Source of the DNA: Ectocarpus siliculosus
Lineage: Eukaryota > Sar > Phaeophyceae > Ectocarpales > Ectocarpaceae
NCBI GenBank assembly: GCA_000310025.1
Contig: FN649741.1
Span: 177,774-241,773 of the forward strand
Direction of reading: 5' to 3'
DNA length: 64,000 bases
In this document: one piece after another, positions 49,144 to 60,771 of the stretch
Layout: each line of letters opens with the position of its first letter
Numbering within the stretch: position 1 is the first letter of the stretch
Position numbers and translations under genes: made by a program
The notes under the pieces: model-generated
What the model saw: the letters and a program-made list of their open reading frames with translations, nothing else
What the model was told of the DNA's origin: nothing
Database searches by the model: none

Positions 49144-52109
49144 TTAGCCGAGGATGTCCTGCCCGTTAACCAGCTCCTGCACCAACATGCCGACGATGCC
49201 GATCATGGCGAGGCGCCCGTTGTTAAGCTCCTTGTTCTGCATCTTCTCCAGGCCCGCCTGGTCCTTGGGCTTGATCTTGGCGGGGTCGAAGCCAAGGTCT
49301 CCCGGGCTGTACTCATCCCTGAGGCCGCCCTCACCGGTAACGGGGCTGGGCTCAGCATATGCCTTCTTGATGGTGTTGTACTCGATGAAGGCCATGCCGA
49401 GCAGAGAGTAAGCCCAGAACTGAGGTTTGGGAGCGATCACGGCCGTGGGCGCGAGTGTACAGCGTAGGATGCACAAGGGTCCGGGGGTTACATTTTGTTT
49501 TGCCGAAAGACCTTGGGGCTTGATCGCGGCTACGCATACCCACGGAGACACGAGCATTCCCCCAGGCGCGCTACAGCATCATTTAACAGAAAGCGCTTGA
49601 TTCGTGAACAGGAGTTACGTGCAACACGACCATCCACACAGCGTCGCTGGGTGAACGTATCGTTTCCCCTTGCTCAGCAAAGCCCAGAGTGGAAAGCCGG
49701 AGAGGGCAACGGGTCAACGACCATGTAGCTCGGGAATGTGAACGTTTGGGAGCATCGCGCATCGCGTGGTCAACCAACTTGTTGAATTTGCCGTGGTTCA
49801 GTTTTTATTTACCCACAAAGAATACAACTATACATTCATCGCTAGCTACCTGTGGGTACAGATGACGTGTCTTCTAGAAACCCAAACAAGGCTTACGAAC
49901 GAACAAACACCACACCTGTCCATACTCTGCAGGTGCAGCAGTCTGGGTGGTAGCCCCACTCTGTAGGTATGGTGGATGCTGCTGCAAGTACGATGGCCGC
50001 TCACACTAGCAAGTTGCGCTCTGTCCTGCTCACGTCTTGTAGTGTGAACGGCCTTCGTACTTGCGGCAGTAACGTGGTCGTTTGTATGTACATAATTTTG
50101 GATTTTTTGGAAGATATATCATTTCTCTCCGCGGTTGAGAGTCCGGGGGGATTTCCAAATAATTGAGAACGATACAGCAGCAATGTCCAGTTTTCGGACA
50201 AGTTCTGACGGGCAACTGGGTTGGCCGGTCCTGGGTGTAGGCTGGTAACATATAATAAATCCATCAGTGGCAAAGGGAGGCAAACACGGAGTGTACATCT
50301 TTCATCGGTGGCATATAATAAATCCATCAGTGGCAAAGGGAGGCAAACACGGACTGTACATCTTTCATCGGTGGCAGGCGAGATACCCGCACAGATGAGC
50401 ATTAGTGCTTGCATGCCTGCCCACGGTTCATCACGTACGCCAATACATTTCACGTTAAGAGACAAATTTGTGAGCACAACCACGCCACGGCATGTCACCG
50501 CCGAAAACGACATGCTTCATAATAATGATCCATCCGACGACAAGGAAAACAATTGCCCTGCTGTCCGGCATCATTTGACGATGTTGCTGTCGATCGGCGG
50601 TATTTCTTCTTCCGTTGTACTTCTGCTGATCCTATTTACCTGGGGGAACTTCGCGGTGATCTCCTGGAAATGGTCCACGGCGGGACCGATGTAGTCGGGG
50701 CCCATGAAGAAAGGGTGGTATTGCTAGAGTGGGCAAGTAAGGAGGCAAAGATGTAGCAGGGAAGGGGTGAGAAGGTACGAGTCAGCCGAGTTACGCGCTG
50801 TACACATGCCAGAAGCCAGAATCTTTTGGCCGTCCCTCTCTACGCGAAAACTTGCCGACACGTCACATTATTATTTGAAATTCTTCCGGCCGCACAGGAG
50901 CGGAGGAATGCATGTGCTTGATTCTTGATGCAGAGAAAAGGACACGTCATGCTCAAATTAGCCCGTGGTTCCCTGCCGCACGAATATGTCGTGAGCTAAC
51001 TCAAAAATATATCTGATTGCTTGCTCCCTACGCTAATATGGTGCGTAATCCACGTGGGAAATAAATTCGCCGCCTCCTTTTTTTGAACCGCCTCTGTCCG
51101 TACAAGTGGGCGGAGGTTTGGGCAGGAATCATTCACTCACGTAGGCGCATGGCATGTCACTCCACGAAAATCCACGCTCCATCGCTCGGCGCTGTCCTGT
51201 TGCGCATGCATTCGGTGAATATTCTGACATCAAATCGCTACATAAATGTCACTAACCCAATACAACACCTTTCTTTCTATCTTTCTGAAGAGGTACGCAC
51301 GGTGGCCGATAAATTGGAAGGGAAGCAGGGAGGTGCATTTTCCTCAGACAGGAACAGCAGACGTTGTGTGTTCGATCATACCTCGGCCACAACGACGCCA
51401 ACCGTCGCAAGCATAGCCACACGCCCGTGCTTGATCTCGGCCTCGCGCCAGAGCTTGATTTCTCCAGGATCAGCGCCATCGGCCAGCTCGAGCAGGTCGA
51501 AGATCTGGCGGGTTCGAAAGAACACGGAGAGCCAACACGGCAGAAAGAACGGCGGGAGGATCTTGTTGGAAGCAGCCGACCCCACAGCCGTCACCCCACG
51601 AGGCAGAGAGGCAAGACGATCCTCAAACAAGCGTGGGAGGCATCTACCATGCCCCGGGAAGTGGTACAATACTCCTCCAGTTCCAAGTCCGCGACGATGC
51701 GCACACATATGTGTCGACGTGTCAGAGAAAGGATCTAACATTTGTTTGTGCGCGTGCATGTACAGTGTGCGCGTGCGTGCAGACCAGACACGCGGTTTCT
51801 TCGTCTGCATATCTACGACCTCCCGCTGAGCAGACATGGGTCAACCACAAAGCACGGCAGCAGCAGAGGCAACTACAGGGCAGATACGATTCCCGACTAA
51901 CTCGCGGTGGAGAGACTCAAGGCTGTGTACGATACCTTTCCGTTCGCTCCTGGCAAGGTTGCAAGGTAGTCCGTTCCAGCGCTCATCTTGAGGGCCGAAG
52001 CAGAGGACGCGGGCGCCGCAGATCGCACGGCCATCGGTGTCACGAAGGCAGCCGACGAGGCGATGAGGGTGGCGGCAGTGCCGAGGAACATGTTGGAGGA
52101 GGCAGCCAT
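49144..52109 (-). CDS. LHC-B, intact chlorophyll-binding light-harvesting protein (LHCF/LHCR type)
   Basis: Four exons, all phase 0, 218 aa: 52109-51936, 51504-51382, 50723-50640, 49419-49144. The protein binds chlorophyll and carotenoid in the thylakoid antenna. Exon 1 is a bipartite plastid presequence: start MAASSNMFLGTAATLIASSA, cleavage context AAFVTP, then mature SAGTDYLATLPG. Exon 2 carries helix 1 with the chlorophyll-ligand motif REAEIKHGRVAMLA. Exon 3 gives the loop QYHPFFMGPDYIGPAV. Exon 4 begins FWAYSLLGMAFIEYN (helix 2) and ends with EYSPGDLGFDP and helix 3 NKELNNGRLAMIGIVGM. Length and order fit stramenopile LHC proteins. The ATG at 52109 was chosen over an upstream in-frame one because it opens the presequence. 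It is the only demonstrably complete copy in the window; about 49.4-50.6 kb is intron. Confidence 0.88.
50249..50374. repeat. 63-bp tandem duplication in an LHC-B intron
   Basis: Two adjacent copies of a 63-bp unit starting CATATAATAAATCCATCAGT, differing at one base (GGAGTG/GGACTG). Copies A and C of the segment have no duplication there, so it is recent. Confidence 0.9.
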
Positions 52110-52680
52110 CGTGTTTGGGGATGAAAGAGTGGACAGAGAGGGTAGAGAAAGTTGTGAGAGATGGGGTGAGGGCGCGTGCCGAAGCTGGTGATTTCGTTTC
52201 AACACCAGAGTTCTACGGAGAACCGCGTGCTTGCGTACGTCATGCCGCGACTGGCTCAGCCAATCATCTTCGAGGGTTCAAATTTGAAATAAATACCCCG
52301 CAGCGGAAAGAAGAGCAGATGAATAGTCCCCAGCGGCTCGTGATCTCGCGATGCTTGTAGGGTGCAGGGAATGGCGAGGAGACTCAGCCCAAATTAGCCT
52401 AATCACAGGCCCACCCGCTCTGCTGGCTGTGAATTACCACCGCGTGTCGTGACGTGTCTGACGGTTAACAATTGTCTACGTTACAACGACAAGTTTTGTC
52501 TGGCGCTGCTGCTGTCACGTGCGTTGAGAGAACTTTTGCGTGTCATGATAGGTTCTGGCTCAGCACACATAATCTCGCCGTATCATAACACACCTCGTCC
52601 CCTATCCTCCCACAACCCACGACACACCCTCACTCCACCTTCATCAACCAATCTCCCAACACACACCCCACCTAAGCAAG

Positions 52681-52786
52681 ATGGTCGCCTCCCAGATGTT
52701 CCTACAGCAGTTCAGTTGTAGGCCCTGCCGCCACCCTTCGACTGCCTCTTCGTCGCACCGATGGCCGTGCTATCTGATTGCCACTA
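52681..52786 (+). pseudogene. Divergent LHC first exon, copy B, cut by a Tigger insertion
   Basis: Starts ATGGTCGCCTCCCAGATGTT exactly as in copy A (44167). Indels disrupt the presequence, and the exon stops at 52786 where CAGTGGGGGGCCC of the transposon begins. The rest of the exon is not found after the transposon. Confidence 0.75.
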
Positions 52787-55045
52787 CAGTGGGGGGCCCT
52801 CTATAGTGCCGGTACGTGCGCAGGGCGTTCACCGGCACTATAGCGGGCACCGGCACAACTGGGAATAGTGCCTCAATAGTGCCAAACGGCACTATTCGGG
52901 TGATCGATATCCCTCAGTAGTGCCGGTCTGGCACTACTGAGGCACTGCTGTTTGAGTTCATGGTGTATCGCTTACCATTTGCGAGGCCAACAGAGTAGCA
53001 TGTGGATCGAGTGTGGTGAATATACTTTGTGGGCGGCAGGGGCAGCCTTTTCTGAGACAAATGTGGGTTTCACTCTGATAGCTGAGTTTGCCGCGAAACC
53101 ATTCCCGCATGCACGCGCAGAATTCACCTTCGGAGCCAAACCCCGTGTACAGCTCCCGTCCGTGCAACTTAGTATACTTGAAAAAATGTCACGTTCCTCG
53201 CTGCCTCCCTACGATGTTGCGTGATGAGACACGCCAACAAAACCAATAAACGCGCCAGCAACGAAGCGGACAAAAATAAAACAAAACAAAAAGAAAAAAA
53301 CTGCGGTATAGCTGTCCCCCCCTCACTCATCAACAAACTCTCTCATGTCTGTCTGGCGCACGCCCTTAGCGGCATGCGCCGCGATCATCGCCATCTTCGC
53401 TTTCGATAGGTGGAACGCAGCGTCCCCGTTTCCACTCTCCCGCGCGGCCATCTCCAGGACACCGAAGTGAGAAGACAGTTCACCGTAAGCCGGTGGGGCG
53501 CGGCGGCCGCCCCCCGTGTCCTCATGATCACTGTCCGCCTCATCTTCGGATTCCTCCTCGCGGCTGGTAGATAGGCGCGTTCCCGCTAGCTGTGCCGTCA
53601 TTTCGTCCGCTGCATCCTGTCGAAAAGCCTCCACCACGTCATCGTCATCCTCGATGGTAGCCCACGCCTGAACTAAGTCCACCGCCTCCTCCGGGGCAGG
53701 CTCTCCGGGTGAGACGTTGAGTTCTGCGAACATTTCACTCAGGTCCTCGTCTTCGATGCGAGACCCCTGCTGCTGCGCGTCGTGCACGCTCGTGCTCAAC
53801 GAGTGGACACTCTTCGTGAGGGACCTCAACGCAGGCTCGTGGATGCGGGCCTGGGTTTTCCCGTGGAGGTTGGTGAGCTCAGCCGCCATCTCCTGCGGAA
53901 GCGTGTCCGCTTTGACAAAGCACCTGGTCGCGGGGTTGCCGAGAATACGAACCGCATCCGTTTTTGAGTGCAACGCAGATATTAGACGGACCCAGCGGCA
54001 GAAGTTGACTCATCCGCATGCAAAAAAAGAGGAAATTTTTATTGCAAACGAGGGATGCCCCTGCAGGAAACTTTCTCAAAAAAAATCCGTACCACCTCTG
54101 CCACGAAACGTGCCACCAAAGCTATTGTGCTAGCACCACCGCCCGAGTTGAAGCATCTACATAGCAACAGAACATGTTCAAACCTGACCTGGCGATGTCC
54201 TGGGGAGTGACGCTGCCCCATGCTTTCTGAAGAAGTTCAGCGGCGTCCCGTAGGTGAGGTTGGTGCCCCTGCGCCAGCCCCATCGTCCCGGCCTTCATCT
54301 TACTGGCTTTGGCCTGGGCGCGAAGGGTCTCAGCGACCAACATTGTGGATGCCTTCACGTCGAGCAGCTCCTTCCTGTAGAGGACCTTCGTCTTCGCGAT
54401 GATCCCCATGTCCATGGGCTGGTGCAGGCTGGTGCAGTTCGGAGGATAGAACTTGATGGTAACTTGCCCACGATCATCAACGAGATCGCCGTGAGAGGAG
54501 CAGCCGTCCATCAGGAGCAGCACCTTTTCGTGAGTGAAGCGCCGAATGAACGGGAGGAAGACTTCAAGCCACCACTTGAGGAACGTCGCGGAGTCAGACC
54601 ACGCGTTGGCCTGCGAGAAGTACTTCAGAGGTGAAGGCGCGTCCGTGAAGCAGCGAGGCACCTTCGACCTCCCGATGATGGCCATATCCACCTTTGCAGT
54701 GCCGTCGGCGTTGCTGCACATGATGGCAGACATCCGATCCTTGAAGTACATGCTCTTGGAGCCCCGCGCCTTCTTGCGGTCCTCCGAGGAGGAAAGATAC
54801 GTGCGCCTGGGCATAAGCTTCCACTGGATGCCTGTCTCGTCCACGTTGAAGATGAACCTAGCTGGGTACTTTTGATGAACCGGCACTATTGCGGGCTGAC
54901 GTGGTGCCCAACCGGCACTATACCAGGCCCGCCCTCAATAGTGCCAAACGGCACTATTGAGGGCGATTTCTGTGTGGAGAGATTTTACCGGCACTATACC
55001 GGCAGTTGGCACTATTCAACCGGCACTATAGAGGGCCCCCCACTG
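52787..55045. mobile_element. Tigger/pogo-type DNA transposon, 2259 bp, defective
   Basis: Perfect terminal inverted repeats of at least 27 bp beginning CAGTGGGGGGCCCTCTATAG, with TA target duplications (52785-52786 and 55046-55047). Palindromic subterminal sites occur near both ends: AATAGTGCC-AAAC-GGCACTATT at 52875-52896 and the same core at 54936-54959. It encodes a pogo-class transposase on the minus strand that lacks its N-terminal DNA-binding part. Confidence 0.93.
53323..54886 (-). pseudogene. Tigger/pogo transposase (DDE_1 domain), N-terminus missing
   Basis: The open frame begins without an ATG in the right subterminal repeat (54886) and reads FIFNVDETGIQWK (first catalytic Asp), MDGCSSHGD and PPNCTSLHQPMDMGI (second region). 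An intron from 54188 to 53924 (donor GTCAGG, acceptor CCAG) restores the expected family junction AWGSVTPQDIAR-CFVKADTLPQ. A 53923-53323 exon with an acidic tail follows and ends in a normal stop. The CENP-B-type helix-turn-helix domains expected at the start are absent, deleted together with sequence next to the right TIR. It therefore cannot mobilise the element alone. Confidence 0.82.
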
Positions 55046-55047
55046 TA

Positions 55048-55604
55048 CTAATGTTTCACACCTCAAACCCCCAAGTTCTTCATCGGTACCATGGTGTTGA
55101 GGTCGGTACCAAACTGGTCACACCTCTCCTCCTCTCTTATCGAAAATATATCATCCACATGCATGCAACACCAGAGAGTTACCACCGCTGCCCTCCTCGA
55201 TCAACTGAAACACACACGTATCCGTCAGGCACTGAATAAAACCCCAAAAAACCAACACTTTGCCAAGTGCGAGTGAGTACCATTGCCTCAGCGCCTGCTT
55301 CAGACCTGTACCTCACTATCATACCTGACAAAATCTACCACACCCCCCTGACAGACGCATGAAAGCATCTTATTTTATCCAAATCCGACTGTACGAATAC
55401 TTGATGTCAAAATGGCGGAGAGAAAGCTTTGCTCACATGCCATCGTAGCCGACAAGCGAACGCTAGAAACCGCTACAGTTGGTGCATACCTTTCCCCACA
55501 ATCAACATGTGCTTGCTGCATATCTCCTCTCGCCACTAGCCTCGATTTCACCTTGGTTGGTCATCAGTACTCATCAGCCTTCCACTCAAAAATCCCATTT
55601 AGCC
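55048..55604 (-). mobile_element. Copia RT fragment, second copy (interrupted by Gypsy)
   Basis: Parallels 47290-47900 base for base over long stretches (CATGGTGTTGAGGTC, ATATATCATCCACATGCA, GATGTCAAAATGGCGGAGAG, GAACGCTAGAA). It continues at 59297 after the Gypsy element (GACGCTCTCTGGTTGCTA, compare 47912). Confidence 0.8.
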
Positions 55605-55936
55605 TTAATGTGGAGGACACCTGTCAGGAGTATAACCAACCATGTGTGCACATACAAAGTGTAGGAAGATATGGCTCCCTCGGGGTATCTTGTCACAAGG
55701 AGAGTGACAGGAAATGCACCGTCGGAGATGGATATCTTCCGAAGTCCCTGGCCACTTGCCGAAAGTGGAAGCGGAGAGTCTTCGACTCTCCTCTCCCTCT
55801 GCCGCTATGGCCACTCTCTCTCTTTCTACCCTCTTCTCCTCGTTTACACATCACGAGAGGAAATAGCCTTCCCCTGGCAGTGGGATAATACTGCCACGGC
55901 ACCGGCATCTGTCTCCGACAATAGCCAGTGTCCTCA

Positions 55937-57697
55937 TTGGCGTCGACGAAGAGATGGATTGCTGTTTAAATCGTATTTACCAGGCTACCTCCGGAAACGT
56001 AGTACGTTTAGTGACCAATTGGTGTTGCCTTACGCCCTTACCGGACTAGTGCTACACGCCTATCATGACCACGTATTATCTGGGGGCCACTTAGCGTCTA
56101 GACCGACTTATTATGAGAAGATCCGCCAAAAGTACTGGTGGCCAACCATGAATCGGGACGTCCGTACTTGGTGTCAAGAATGCCAAGCCTGTCACCGTCG
56201 GAAAACAGCCCACAACCGGAACAAATTACCAACGGGACATGTACCAGTACAAATTTTCGGTTGACCTAGTTGAATATAAAGTAGAATCAGTTTCAGCCGC
56301 CGGGGTACGGTGCAAACATGTCCTATCCATGATGGACCACCTAACTAACCCGATTCACCGTGTTGACTCCGATTCCCAACAAGTCAGCAATCACTGTCGC
56401 TCAGGCCATTATCGACCGCATCATCAGCATCTTTGGATCGCCTGAACTGTTGCATTCCGACCAAGGACCTGAATTTGAGAACAGTGTAGTCCACCAATTA
56501 CAGCGTATTCTGAACTATAAGAAAACCCGCACGACACCATGCCGTCCGCAGGGTAATTCTGTCTCAGAACGAGTACATGCTACCATGCACGCAATGCTTG
56601 CCATGCATAGTTCCATGAACCGCGATAACTGGGCATCATTGCTGCCTTTTGTCCAACTGGCTTACAACACGTCATTTAGCTCCACCATACATGAAACACC
56701 ATTCTTTCTTATGTTTGGTCGGAAGCCACGACTACCAGTTGACATTATCCTCGGCATCCCTCATGTGGGAACAACAGCGAATACCGAGGAATTCTCTAAA
56801 ACAACACAGGAAAATCTACAGGTTGCTTTTGAACTAGCGCGCCGTAACCTATCGGAACGCACAAAAAAACAAGCTGCCAAGAACGCTAAACTGCGCCCTA
56901 TCCCTGTGTTTAAACCTGGTGATCTAGTACTTGTGTACCGCCCATACCAGGATTCGGATGGACCAAATCCGAAATTATTGTTACCGTGGAGAGGACCTTA
57001 CGTCATCTGCTCTAAATTATCACCGGTGGTATATAGAGTGAGACGCCAGAACGAAACTCGAGAAGTTTCGGTCCATTTAGCCCACATTAAACAGTACTAC
57101 GCGAGGAAAACGCCACCTGCGCCAGACTTTGATAAACTTTCCGAGTTTTTCTTAGGACGCCAGATTCCGTTGCCCGAGCTAGACCATCCCGACGAAGCTC
57201 AACCGAAAATTGAATCCTACGTCGTTGACAAAGTGGTAAGCCATAAGAGTGGTAAGGGGCCGAAAACCCCGTACAACTACAAGTATCGTTTGCGTCTTCG
57301 AGGCTACGGCCCTGAGTCAGACCTTGAATATAGAGCAGACGAAATTCCACAATGTCAAGAAATGATATCTGCCTACCGAATCCGTTGTGGTTTGGAAATC
57401 GTGCAGCCTAATAAATCGTCGTCTCGTGCCCCAGTTGAACAGGGAGACCCAAAATCACCCAGTAAAACAGGGAAACGAAAACGAAAACAGGCAGCTACTC
57501 CCCAAGAACCTTTAAGTCGAAAATTGGCAACGCAAAGTGGCTCTGAGCCACCGAACAAAACCAAGAAGCGACGAAGAAGGCTCCTAAAGGAGCGTCCATT
57601 ACCCAAGTCGCGTTCTGCTACGACACAGAGTGATACTCAATTGCCCTGCCGTACTAGCAAACGAAAACGAACTAGGGCCCGGAAATTAAACGATTGA
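55937..57697 (+). pseudogene. Gypsy integrase with chromodomain-like C-terminus, frameshifted
   Basis: The first part (to 56264) has the H2C2 zinc finger (HAYHDHVLSGGH, CQECQACH) and KYWWPTM. A frameshifted, degraded stretch of about 100 bp follows where the first catalytic Asp region should be. The second open frame (56360-57697) has LLHSDQGPEFEN (second Asp) and PQGNSVSERVHATMH (catalytic Glu), then the GPY-type segment LLPWRGPYVI and a chromodomain-like YVVDKVVSHK...YRLRLRGYGPE region with a Lys/Arg-rich tail. Integrase joins element DNA to the host genome; here the frame break and loss of other pol parts make it inactive. Stop TGA at 57695-57697. Confidence 0.85.
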
Positions 57698-57904
57698 TGT
57701 ATTCTATCGTTCCTAACAGTTGCCATGTCTATCTTTTCCGAGACTTGGGACAAATTTATACTACTATTATTCTGTGTTACATATTATATACATTTAGCAC
57801 AGGACCAGTACCCACGGTGGTGGTGGGTTGTATCCAGGGGAAACAACCTATTTTTGAAGTGTTTGGGGAAACACTCGCGAGGAGAGTTGAATTATACCAC
57901 CGCT

Positions 57905-58680
57905 GTCCCAAGATCTTATTTTTTTTATGAATAGATAAGCTTGCCAGAGGGTCACCTCATTACAAGTTCATCCTCCATCAAGATCTTATTTTTTTGATGA
58001 ATAGATAAACTTGCCAGAGGGTCACCTCATTACAAGTTCATCCCCCATCAATACCTTATTTGTGATGAATAGATAAACTTGCCAGAGGGTCACCTCATTA
58101 CAAGTTCATCCCATCAAGATCTTATTTTTTTTATGAATAGATAAGCTTGCCAGAGGGTCACCTCATTACAAGTTCATCCTCTATCAATATCTTATTTTTT
58201 TTATGAATAGATAAGCTTGCCAGAGGGTCACCTCATTACAAGTTCATCCCCCATCAAGATCTTACTTTTTGATGAATAGATAAACTTGCCAGAGGGTCAC
58301 CTCATTACAAGTTCATCCCCCATCAATACCTTATTATTTGTGATGAATAGATAAACTTGCCAGAGGGTCACCTCATTACAAGTTCATCCCATCAAGATCT
58401 TATTTTTGATGAATAGATAAACTTGCCAGAGGGTCACCTCATTACAAGTTCATCCTCCATCAATATCTTATGTTTTGGTGAACAGATAAACTTGCCAGAG
58501 GGTCACCTCATTACAAGTTCATCCCCCATCAAGATCTTATTTTTCGATGATGAATAGATAAACTTGCTAGAGGGTCACCTCATTACAAGTTTATTCCTCA
58601 TCACGATATTATTTTATGATGAAAAGACAGACTCGCCGGAGGGTCACCTCATTACGAGTCTATCTCTCATCAACCCCACA
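57905..58680. repeat. Minisatellite, about 11 copies of a 68-70 bp unit, inside the Gypsy element
   Basis: Unit core AGAGGGTCACCTCATTAC preceded by ATAGATAAACTTGCC and followed by AAGTTCATCC and ATCAAGATCTTA. About eleven head-to-tail copies differ mainly in the length of a T run. Each core is bracketed by an inverted pair (AACTTG...CAAGTT), and the last copy keeps it with changed bases (GACTCG...CGAGTC). Confidence 0.93.
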
Positions 58681-59296
58681 GCATTATCATGCGAAATATT
58701 TTAGTACACTAGCTGTCATCATGATAGCCCAGTACCCACAATTTTTTTTCTAGACTATACTAGTATGGACCACATCTATCACTACTCCGTCCGAAGACTC
58801 CGTGTTTTTTAACACGCGTTGTATGATAATCAGGCCGAGTTGATGATGTTGTACCAGGTAGGTTAACTCCAATACATGTGTCTCCATGAGCCACTCATGT
58901 CTATGGCCGCCAAAAGCACATCTTTAGCACAGATGGACTTGTGGCGCATAGAGGGGGGGGTGATGTGGAGGACACCTGTCAGGAGTATAACCAACCATGT
59001 GTGCACATACAAAGTGTAGGAAGATATGGCTCCCTCGGGGTATCTTGTCACAAGGAGAGTGACAGGAAATGCACCGTCGGAGATGGATATCTTCCGAAGT
59101 CCCTGGCCACTTGCCGAAAGTGGAAGCGGAGAGTCTTCGACTCTCCTCTCCCTCTGCCTCTATGGCCACTCTCTCTTTCTACCCTCTTCTCCTCGTTTAC
59201 ACATCACGAGAGGAAATAATAGCCTTCCCCTGGCAGTGGGATAATACTGCCACGGCACCGGCATCTGTCTCCGACAATAGCCAGTGTCCTCATTAA

Positions 59297-60480
59297 TGAC
59301 GCTCTCTGGTTGCTAAGGAACTGGCTCGAAAGTACCATCCTCCATCTTAACTCACGCTCTACGGAAACCTTGTACAATTACCCATATCCTGAAGTCATGG
59401 CCTCCCTAAATGTTTTCGGGGCATTCAGTCGCTTGCAAAACAGTAGGGCAAATCTATGGCACTACCTCCCTTTAAGTCCCTCATGGCTCTATGAATGTCA
59501 TCTCGAGTGGCAAGAAGGTGGAACACGCAAATGGGACTTCTTCACGCGGTCCTTCGGTTTTTTGTGTCCCCCTGCTCCCGCCCCCCTGCTCCCGCCCCCC
59601 CGGTTCCACTCCATCTCTCCCTCCGGCTGATTTCGGAATCTCCCGTCGCCCTCCATCGACGACGCTGCGGGTGGTGAGGGGACAGAAGCATTGCCTTGTC
59701 CTGTAGGGACACAGGCCCAAAGCGGTGGCCGAGAGCGTCGCCGCTCTCCCCCGATGACGTTGACCGCTCGCCCCCCCCCATCCTGGAAACGCACCCCACA
59801 ACCCATCAAACGCCCTGGCACCCGCGTCTCACGTCCCAAGTCCAGCTCTCGAATGGCCCCGGCAGTAAGGGGCGGCATCGACGACGGGCGCTGGCCCCGT
59901 TGCTCCTGCTCCTTGGCGGCTGCCCTCGTACGATCAGGAACCCTCATGCCCCCGCGCTCCACGTCTAGTTCTCGGATGGCCCTCGTGGTGGGTGGCGGCG
60001 TGTTGGTCGATGGCGTGACGCCGGGTGGCGACACGAGCGGCGATGGTGTAGAGGCAGAGGTCGGCGGCGTGTCGGTGACCGGTGGCGCGGCGGCGAACGG
60101 TGTGGTCGGCGGCGTGGCCGGGGGCGCGGTGGTTTTATGCGGCGTGGCCGGCGGCACGGCGGCGGTGTGCGGTGTGGCCGGCGGCGCGGCGGTGGTGTAC
60201 GTCGGTTGGTTGTGGTGTGGCTGCGGTGGACGGCGCCGCCGGCGATGGTGGTGTGGAAGTGGCCGGCGGCGCCTGTGGGGAAACGGCAGCGAGGAGAGAG
60301 GGAGAGCAGGCGACCGGCGGGAGGGGGTTAGAGGCGGTAGAACGTACTCAGTCAGGAACAGCGCTGCCGGCGCGGCGGCGACACCCGAATCCCCCCCCTC
60401 GCTCGCCGGCGGCGGCAGCTGCGCCGGACACGCATACTGGTTCAAATCCCAGCTCGATCACTTTTGAAGCAACATGGTAG
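59297..60480 (-). mobile_element. Copia remnant continued: RT piece and Pro/Thr-rich linker ORF
   Basis: 59297-59340 continues the Copia fragment broken by the Gypsy insertion. Upstream in minus sense (60445 to 59498) is a 317-codon open frame rich in Pro, Thr, Arg and Ala, with a repeated peptide (AIRELDVERGGMRVP, AIRELDLGRETRVPG) and runs such as APPATPPTT. Its position before RT suggests the low-complexity linker between integrase and RT of a Copia polyprotein, but sequence alone cannot confirm this. The underlying DNA is a GC-rich imperfect minisatellite (GGCGTGGCCGGCGGC). Confidence 0.5.
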
Positions 60481-60771
60481 TTCTTTTCCCGGCAGCCCCT
60501 GGCGAGGGGTCCGTTCCCTGAGATCCCTACAACCACTGATGATCCAGCTGGGAGAAGCTACGAGCCGAGAGTATATATTTTGTTAGACAAAGACCGCTGA
60601 GTAGTCTAATGGATAAGACTTATCTAACACCCTTCCTTGGGTGTTGATAGTTTATTACATTAGAGTTTGAAATATTTTGGTGCATGGCATAACACTCATA
60701 CATACATCCGTCTGACTGATCACTTGTATTGTTGGATAGATCGGGGCTCGACAGTGCGTTGGACCATACGC

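Larger units (their letters stand above)
47985..52786. repeat. Segmental duplication, copy B
   Basis: Same order as copies A and C: hAT remnant, LHC 3' flank, LHC exons and introns, then (as in A) the divergent LHC exon. It begins abruptly inside Copia sequence and ends where the Tigger element is inserted (52787). Confidence 0.8.
55609..59292 (+). mobile_element. Ty3/Gypsy LTR retrotransposon, internally deleted (3684 bp)
   Basis: Two LTRs (55609-55936, 328 bp; 58964-59292, 329 bp) start TGTGGAGGACAC and end GTGTCCTCA. They differ at only a few positions, indicating a young insertion. TTAA flanks both sides (55605-55608, 59293-59296). A G-rich polypurine tract (GAGGGGGGGG) precedes the 3' LTR. 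Right after the 5' LTR the sequence enters integrase, so gag, protease, RT and RNase H are deleted. It is inserted into Copia sequence. Confidence 0.93.

Noticed and set aside
57905-58680. CRISPR-like array
   Set aside because: The units are contiguous repeats without unique spacers, inside an LTR element of a eukaryote.
57905-58680. Hammerhead ribozyme repeats (retrozyme)
   Set aside because: The conserved CUGANGA and GAAA core elements were not found on either strand of the unit.
59691-60467. 258-codon plus-strand open frame
   Set aside because: It is the Gly/Arg-rich complement of the GC-rich minisatellite; the minus-strand frame fits the Copia context better.
60598-60665. tRNA-like A box (GTCTAATGGATAAGAC)
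   Set aside because: No B box follows at the right distance and no cloverleaf could be drawn.
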